A stretch of DNA of 16,528 nucleotides from JAVBKB01 sp031554275 (lineage in GTDB: Bacteria > Bacillota > Bacilli > JARBTR01): positions 1-16,528 of the forward strand of contig JAVBKB010000017.1 of NCBI GenBank assembly GCA_031554275.1, written 5' to 3'. Positions within the stretch are counted from its first letter, which is position 1, and every line of letters starts with the position of its first letter. This document shows, one piece after another, positions 13,006 to 16,528 of this stretch. The translations under genes were made by a program, and so were the position numbers. A model generated the notes under the pieces. It did no database searches and was not told where the DNA came from. It saw only the letters and a program-made list of their open reading frames with translations.

Positions 13006-13605
13006 CTAACGTCTGAATACTTTTTCTTTGCTAATATAGTGACCGTAGGGATCAGTTTGATTGAATGGAAATAGCTTATATAAATTTTTTGTCAATTCGC
13101 TAACCTTTTGTAATTCGCCAAACGACAAAAGCAGATTAACTGCTTTATCAATTTGCGAAAATGCTTCTGACTCACTCTCTTTCATATCAAACCATTCCAT
13201 ATCTTCAGGCAAGTGCATATCATTTTGCCGTTTGGCAAAATGATACATCGCATAATAAAAGCAAAAAATCATCATATTCGAGATGGTAATAGAATTTTCA
13301 TCATCTTTGCAATTCAATTCCAAAACAAAATCAAAATAGCCATGCCCGTTATATTTCATATCATCAGTACAACCGTGACCTTCATTACAAAGAGCATACA
13401 TTTCTGACCAATCTACACGATTTCTATCTTGAAGATGGCTCCACGCCAAATCCAGTATGTCGTTTATTTGCTGTTTACCTTGTGAATACTCTTCGGCTTT
13501 ATTACAGCAGTTGATCAGAGTTTCTATCTTGGGGACCATTTTCTCAGCGTATATTAGACATAAAGCGATTCTTGCATTTATGCTCAGATCAGCATAATTT
13601 ATCAT
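13006..13605 (-). CDS. Orphan helical protein, possibly Imm6-like immunity protein (199 aa)
   Basis: GGAGAG lies 6 bases before ATG 13605 and 3 before ATG 13608; I prefer 13605. The product is soluble, acidic and mostly helical, beginning INYADLSINARIALCLIYAE and containing a conserved-looking DWSEMYALCNEGHG and a FCFYYAMYHFAKRQ helix. The start (ALCLIYAEKMVPKIETL) recalls the Imm6 family of polymorphic-toxin immunity proteins, judged from memory. No toxin gene is adjacent; the neighbours are an IS and a broken integrase, so this is cargo of the element. A defence or unrelated function cannot be excluded. Confidence 0.6.
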   Translation of the reverse strand: MINYADLSINARIALCLIYAEKMVPKIETLINCCNKAEEYSQGKQQINDILDLAWSHLQDRNRVDWSEMYALCNEGHGCTDDMKYNGHGYFDFVLELNCKDDENSITISNMMIFCFYYAMYHFAKRQNDMHLPEDMEWFDMKESESEAFSQIDKAVNLLLSFGELQKVSELTKNLYKLFPFNQTDPYGHYISKEKVFRR

Positions 13606-13642
13606 CATGCACTCTCCAAAATATAAATTTTCTCCACAAACA

Positions 13643-13651
13643 ATTATAGCA
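13643..13651 (-). promoter_or_regulatory. Extended -10 promoter of the immunity-like gene
   Basis: TGCTATAAT on the minus strand, about 35 bases before the ATG, with no clear -35. The gene is therefore expressed independently of the tail operon. Confidence 0.65.
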
Positions 13652-13857
13652 TTTACAAATTGAAAATTTGCTTTTTTGACGAAAAATCCTCTCTTTATGC
13701 TTAACTTATAAAGCTCAAGCGCTCCATATTTAACGAGTTGAAGGCTTTTTCTTCAAGCTATCTTTCCAGTGTTGTTAAGCACTTATTCCTGCACACACCA
13801 ACTCATTCCACATTTTTTCATCCTCGAACCATTTTATATTTTTTTCCTTTTGTAATT
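13652..13857. other. Noncoding gap with a nested inverted repeat
   Basis: No frame here looks coding. AACCATTTT (13827-13835) pairs with AAAATGGTT (13890-13898), and TTCCTTTT (13844-13851) pairs with AAAAGGAA (13862-13869) inside it, making a nested hairpin across the point where integrase homology begins. It may mark the deletion junction. Confidence 0.5.
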
Positions 13858-14625
13858 TTAAAAAAGGAAGAATTCAAACATTTTTCATAAAAATGGTTTT
13901 GGGCAGAAATAACAGACTGTCGTCAATGGTGGAACAGCCTGAAGGCAAAACTAGTTGAAGCTGTTGAAAAAGAATGGACAGAAGCTTATGTACATTACAA
14001 GTACATCACACTCATTGCCCTTGGAACTGGTGCAAGAATTGAGGAGATTTGTGCACTAAATTTCAGAGATATTGACGAAATCAACAAAACACTCAATATC
14101 AATAAGACGCACATCAGGGACGAAGATAAAACATGGAAGGTCAAACCAACTACGAAGACTAGAGAAAGTAGAGAACGAGTTATTGGATTAGATGATCTCT
14201 TCTTTTCCAAAATGCAGGAGTGGTTGAGACTGAGAAAACAAATTGCTTTGCGGACAAAATGTAAGAACAGTTTTCTATTCATCACTGAGTTAGGTGAATT
14301 TGTGAAAACCGTCAACTATGGCAGCAACCTTAGAAAAATATGTTTACGAAATGGCTTGCGCCATACAACGCCACATATGTTTAGACACACACATGAAACA
14401 ATTATGTGGGAAAGTGGTATTTCCGATATTAACTTCATTGGTGATCGTCTTGGAGATAAAGATAAGAGCATCTTGCTCAACACATACGGTCACAAGTCAA
14501 GATACTCCGAACAACTCAATAATGAAAAGGTTAACCAGATGATGGCTCGCTGGACCAAAGAGCAATATTTTTTTCCCTCTTTTGGTGGGCAATCAGTGGG
14601 CAAACACCTTCCTCGTCACCCTTAA
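13858..14625 (+). pseudogene. Tyrosine integrase lacking its N-terminal part
   Basis: Integrase-like sequence begins at KKEEFKHFS (13861), is broken by TAA at 13888-13890, then runs open to TAA at 14623. The catalytic domain is nearly complete: Arg in LGTGARIEEICAL, PHMFRHTHET (HxxR), and the nucleophile Tyr in LLNTYGH. The usual LGH is LGD here (RLGDKDKS). The DNA-binding N-terminal half of about 170 residues is absent, and the first in-frame ATG after the stop is at 14212. It cannot be a working integrase, so the element is probably fixed. The tail FGGQSVGKHLPRHP and the tRNA fragment 25 bases on are usual for phage integrases using a tRNA site. Confidence 0.88.
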
Positions 14626-14649
14626 ACCCTTATGAATAAAGAACTAAAG

Positions 14650-14674
14650 CGCACCCGACAGGATTTGAACCCGT
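14650..14674 (-). other. tRNA 3'-end fragment, probable attachment site
   Basis: Read on the minus strand it is ACGGG TTCAAAT CCTGT CGGGTGC: T-stem, T-loop and 3' acceptor strand, with no 5' half upstream. The acceptor would pair with GCACCCG, as in bacterial tRNA-Arg. A partial copy right after an integrase gene is what tRNA-targeting integration leaves. Confidence 0.75.
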
Positions 14675-14769
14675 AAGGAGCCTGTTATTAAAATGCTTCG
14701 AAACGAGTACAAACCCCTCAAATTATCGTCCTTTCGGCTCCGCCTTCTTAGAAATAATTCAATATAATT
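14675..14769. other. Short spacer with no gene
   Basis: Stops occur in all useful frames and no hairpin with T-run was seen. It separates the tRNA fragment from the second integrase remnant. Confidence 0.5.
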
Positions 14770-14835
14770 CATATCTTCTGGGGGCAAATCGGGGGCAATT
14801 CTCTACCAGAAGCCCTATTTGCAAACGATTTGTGA
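14770..14835 (+). pseudogene. C-terminal tail of a second integrase
   Basis: The frame HIFWGQIGGNSLPEALFAND ends in TGA at 14833. Its GQIGG pattern matches the FGGQSVGK tail of the integrase at 14625 and the Gly/Gln-rich tails of related enzymes. Stops close the frame just upstream, so only about 21 codons remain. It suggests that two related elements recombined or were inserted in tandem here. Confidence 0.45.
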
Positions 14836-14851
14836 ACAAATAATTAATGTG

Positions 14852-14880
14852 TTGACATACACCGCACTACGATGTATGAT
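14852..14880 (+). promoter_or_regulatory. Strong promoter with dyad, right-hand element
   Basis: TTGACA (14852-14857), 17-base spacer, TATGAT (14875-14880). CATACA and TGTATG form a perfect 6-bp inverted repeat across the spacer, an apparent operator. It drives the tiny peptide gene at 14914. Confidence 0.85.
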
Positions 14881-14913
14881 AAGAGTATCAAATAGAAAGG
14901 AGGAACGGATGAT

Positions 14914-15033
14914 ATGAAAAAACGAAGGCGAAAGAAAAAAAGTAACAAGCCAATAGATACCGCTAGTATCTTTGCACTTGTTACAGCAATTGTTAACTTA
15001 ATCATTGCTCTCATGAACTTCGTGAGAAAGTGA
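14914..15033 (+). CDS. Tiny basic membrane peptide (39 aa)
   Basis: ATG at 14914 has AGGAGG 10 bases upstream. The N-terminus is strikingly basic (MKKRRRKKKSNK) and is followed by one hydrophobic helix (IFALVTAIVNLIIALMNFV). Strong promoter and small cationic membrane peptide together resemble type I toxins or holin-like peptides, but no antisense RNA was identified. It may simply be the first peptide of an early operon. Confidence 0.65.
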   Translation: MKKRRRKKKSNKPIDTASIFALVTAIVNLIIALMNFVRK

Positions 15034-15039
15034 TTAAGC

Positions 15040-15067
15040 GAGGGTGGTAGCTACTACTACCACTCTC
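15040..15067 (+). repeat. Hairpin after the 39-aa peptide gene
   Basis: GAGGGTGGTAG, loop CTACTA, CTACCACTCTC: an 11-bp stem with one G-U pair. It is not followed by a T-run, so it may protect or process the message rather than end it. Confidence 0.7.
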
Positions 15068-15102
15068 TACCCTAATTATACTACAGTAAAGGGGTCTTGG
15101 AA

Positions 15103-15192
15103 ATGTTTAAAAGTCTAACGAGGATACAAAAACTAACATGCATCATTATCGGAATTACAATTGTTATTTTGGCAGTCACTATCTTAAAATAA
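15103..15192 (+). CDS. Tiny membrane peptide (29 aa)
   Basis: ATG at 15103 follows AAAGGGG by 8 bases. A short amphipathic start (MFKSLTRIQKL) leads into one membrane helix (CIIIGITIVILAVTIL). It lies between the hairpin and the 113-aa gene on the same strand. Function unknown. Confidence 0.5.
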   Translation: MFKSLTRIQKLTCIIIGITIVILAVTILK

Positions 15193-15215
15193 AAACCAAA
15201 ATGGAGGAAATAAAA

Positions 15216-15557
15216 ATGAAAACAATCATCAAAGAATCAGGTGTCGAAAAAGTATTAAGTTATGTAACAAACGGTATCGATTGGGCAAAAGATTTTATTG
15301 GTAATCACGGAGCGTTTGCCGATGGGCAGTTTGCCTATGACAGCGAGAAAGATGTATATCTTTGCGAGAAAGAAACTTACGATTGGTGGGAAAAAGTTTT
15401 TGCGGACCATGAGCAACTAGAGTCCAGAATTGAAGAGTTGAAGGAAATTCACGGATGCGAGGCTGTTGATAAGGTTATCCAACTAGCAGGTCAAGTTGAT
15501 TTAGAAGGATCTGCATCTGCAATAAACAAGGAACTCGATGAAGCTTTCAATCAATAA
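15216..15557 (+). CDS. Acidic protein of unknown function (113 aa)
   Basis: I chose ATG 15216 because GGAGG lies 7 bases upstream; longer frames start without a ribosome site. The N-terminal half is mixed (IIKESGVEKVLSYVTNGIDW, then YDSEKDVYLCEKETYDWWEK) and the C-terminal half helical and acidic. Proteins of this general look occur in Gram-positive mobile elements, but I cannot name a family. A terminator follows 8 bases after the stop. Confidence 0.72.
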   Translation: MKTIIKESGVEKVLSYVTNGIDWAKDFIGNHGAFADGQFAYDSEKDVYLCEKETYDWWEKVFADHEQLESRIEELKEIHGCEAVDKVIQLAGQVDLEGSASAINKELDEAFNQ

Positions 15558-15565
15558 AAACTGGT

Positions 15566-15593
15566 TTGCGGTGATCCTTAAACCGCAATTTTT
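15566..15593 (+). terminator. Intrinsic terminator after the 113-aa gene
   Basis: TTGCGGT (15566-15572), 9-base loop, ACCGCAA (15582-15588), then TTTTT. It ends the first transcript of the right-hand element; the XRE gene behind it must rely on read-through or its own promoter. Confidence 0.85.
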
Positions 15594-15615
15594 AATTCCT
15601 GGAGGAAAATAAAAC

Positions 15616-15831
15616 ATGCACCCCATTGAAAAATTATGCGAAGAATATGGGCTAACCAGATACTCTCTAGCCAAAAAATGCGGCATTGCTGAATCCACAT
15701 TGACGACAATGATCCAAAACAAATCGCCAATAGACAGGATCCAAGTAGGTACAATTATTAAACTAACAGCTTTAGGTCTTGGCGAAAAAGAAATTATAGA
15801 TAAACTAAAAGAATTTGAAGAAAAGTGTTGA
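15616..15831 (+). CDS. XRE family regulator (71 aa)
   Basis: ATG at 15616 with GGAGG 10 bases upstream. The whole protein is a helix-turn-helix (LTRYSLAKKCGIAESTLTTM) with a short C-terminal helix (GEKEIIDKLKEFEEK). It lies between two promoters that share an operator-like dyad, so it is the first candidate for their regulator. Its TGA stop is inside the TTGACA of the next promoter. Confidence 0.8.
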   Translation: MHPIEKLCEEYGLTRYSLAKKCGIAESTLTTMIQNKSPIDRIQVGTIIKLTALGLGEKEIIDKLKEFEEKC

Positions 15832-15856
15832 CATACGTCGTGATACGTTGTATAGT
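15828..15856 (+). promoter_or_regulatory. Second strong promoter with related dyad
   Basis: TTGACA (15828-15833), 17-base spacer, TATAGT (15851-15856). It matches the promoter at 14852 in 21 of 29 positions, including ATAC...GTAT arms across the spacer, with an added ACGT/ACGT pairing. Drives the gene at 15900. Confidence 0.85.
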
Positions 15857-15899
15857 ATAAGTATAGAAAGAATAACTTATACGAAATGAGGTCATCAAA

Positions 15900-16382
15900 A
15901 TGGCAAAATATACAGTAACATTCAAGTGCGGACACGAAGAGGAAGTTCAATTGGTAGGCAAACATTCAGACAGAGAACGCAAAATTTCATGGTTCGAGAA
16001 CAACTGTGAATGTTCTAAATGCAAACAAGATGCACAAGCTGAAAAGATGGCGGCAAAATTCGATGTAGTAGAAATGCATTACGGGGAATACAAAAGAAAT
16101 TTCGCGAATAACAAGACTGTTGCTGGTAGCTATGACAGCAAGCCAAAAACAATCAAAGTTTATGTCGAAAAAAGCGAAACTGAAGAAGTGCAATCAGTTA
16201 GTGCTAAAAAAGAAACATTCAAGCAACAAGTTCAAGGGTTATCAAAAAGCGAAATTTTCAAAAACATACATGCATGGGTTAATCAAATCAAAATCGCAAA
16301 TCCTTCTATTGATTACCGCGCTCAATTTTCAATATGCTTGAAGGCGTTTTACGAAGAAGTAAAGTTACTGATGGTTGCGTAA
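15900..16382 (+). CDS. Cys-rich mobile-element protein (160 aa)
   Basis: ATG at 15900 with GAGGT 8 bases upstream. The N-terminal 41 residues carry Cys10, His12, Cys36, Cys38 and Cys41, including FKCGHEEEV and CECSKC, and probably bind zinc. The same opening (CGH, then GKHSDRERKISWFE) is familiar from phages and ICEs of Firmicutes, from memory. The rest is a lysine-rich linker and a helical C-terminus (SEIFKNIHAWVNQIKIANPS). The TAA stop shares a base with the next ATG, so the two are coupled. Confidence 0.75.
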   Translation: MAKYTVTFKCGHEEEVQLVGKHSDRERKISWFENNCECSKCKQDAQAEKMAAKFDVVEMHYGEYKRNFANNKTVAGSYDSKPKTIKVYVEKSETEEVQSVSAKKETFKQQVQGLSKSEIFKNIHAWVNQIKIANPSIDYRAQFSICLKAFYEEVKLLMVA

Positions 16383-16528
16383 TGTTACAGCAACGCAAAT
16401 GCAAAGAATGCGGAGCTAGTTTCCAAGGAGGCCCACGAGCGTGGTATTGTCCTTCTTGCCGCGCAGAAAGGATCAAAGCAAGAGATAGATTGCACAAGCA
16501 AAAAATCCGAAATAATCCCGAATTAATC
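16382..16528 (+). CDS. Zinc-ribbon protein, cut by the right edge
   Basis: ATG at 16382 overlaps the previous stop (TAATG). The 49 visible residues contain CKECG (Cys7, Cys10) and YCPSCRAERIKARDR (Cys23, Cys26), a compact zinc ribbon followed by a basic helix. Small proteins of this type are common in phage early regions. The rest is outside the window. Confidence 0.75.
   Translation, partial: MLQQRKCKECGASFQGGPRAWYCPSCRAERIKARDRLHKQKIRNNPELI

Noticed and set aside
14650..14740. A complete tRNA gene
   Set aside because: Only the T-arm and 3' acceptor strand are present; no anticodon arm or 5' acceptor fits upstream.

Overview
This window is AT-rich DNA from a low-GC Gram-positive bacterium. 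AGGAGG-type ribosome sites are strong, and the genes are of kinds found in prophages of Enterococcus, Carnobacterium, Listeria and related Lactobacillales or Bacilli. Sequence alone does not settle the genus. The window is almost entirely mobile or domesticated phage DNA.

Left block, minus strand, about 9094 down to 1. A Cro-like regulator, three tiny early genes (one frameshifted) and an ArpU/DUF1492-like late activator are followed by a late operon. The operon reads: duplicated leader, six very small ORFs, a 451-residue putative major tail protein, tail chaperone G with a -1 frameshift extension GT, and a tape measure protein running off the left edge. Between the activator and the tail genes there is no terminase, portal, protease or capsid gene. 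Between the switch and the activator there are no replication genes. A lysogeny-style switch driving only a tail operon is the layout of a non-contractile (F-type) phage-tail bacteriocin such as the Listeria monocin. A headless defective prophage is the alternative. Several intrinsic terminators lie inside the operon, which suggests attenuation or antitermination.

Switch and accessory block, plus strand, 9249-11616. A short XRE repressor and an ImmA-like protease form an ImmR/ImmA-style pair. They are followed by a three-helix membrane protein and then, behind a separate promoter, a four-helix membrane protein and a lipoprotein. These three could be envelope-modifying or self-protection genes.

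Middle block, 11617-14674. It holds a strong terminator, an 893-bp internally deleted IS1182-type element with intact 16-bp ends, an orphan gene faintly like polymorphic-toxin immunity proteins, and a tyrosine integrase lacking its N-terminal part. Next to the integrase is a 25-bp tRNA 3'-end fragment, which is probably the attachment site. The unit therefore looks fixed in the chromosome.

Right block, 14770-16528, plus strand. It begins with what looks like the last 20 or so codons of another integrase, then early genes of a second phage- or ICE-like element: two tiny membrane peptides, a 113-residue acidic protein, an XRE regulator, a Cys-rich 160-residue protein and a zinc-ribbon protein cut by the right edge. 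Its two strong promoters are related in sequence and each carries a dyad between the -35 and -10 boxes, so one regulator may control both.
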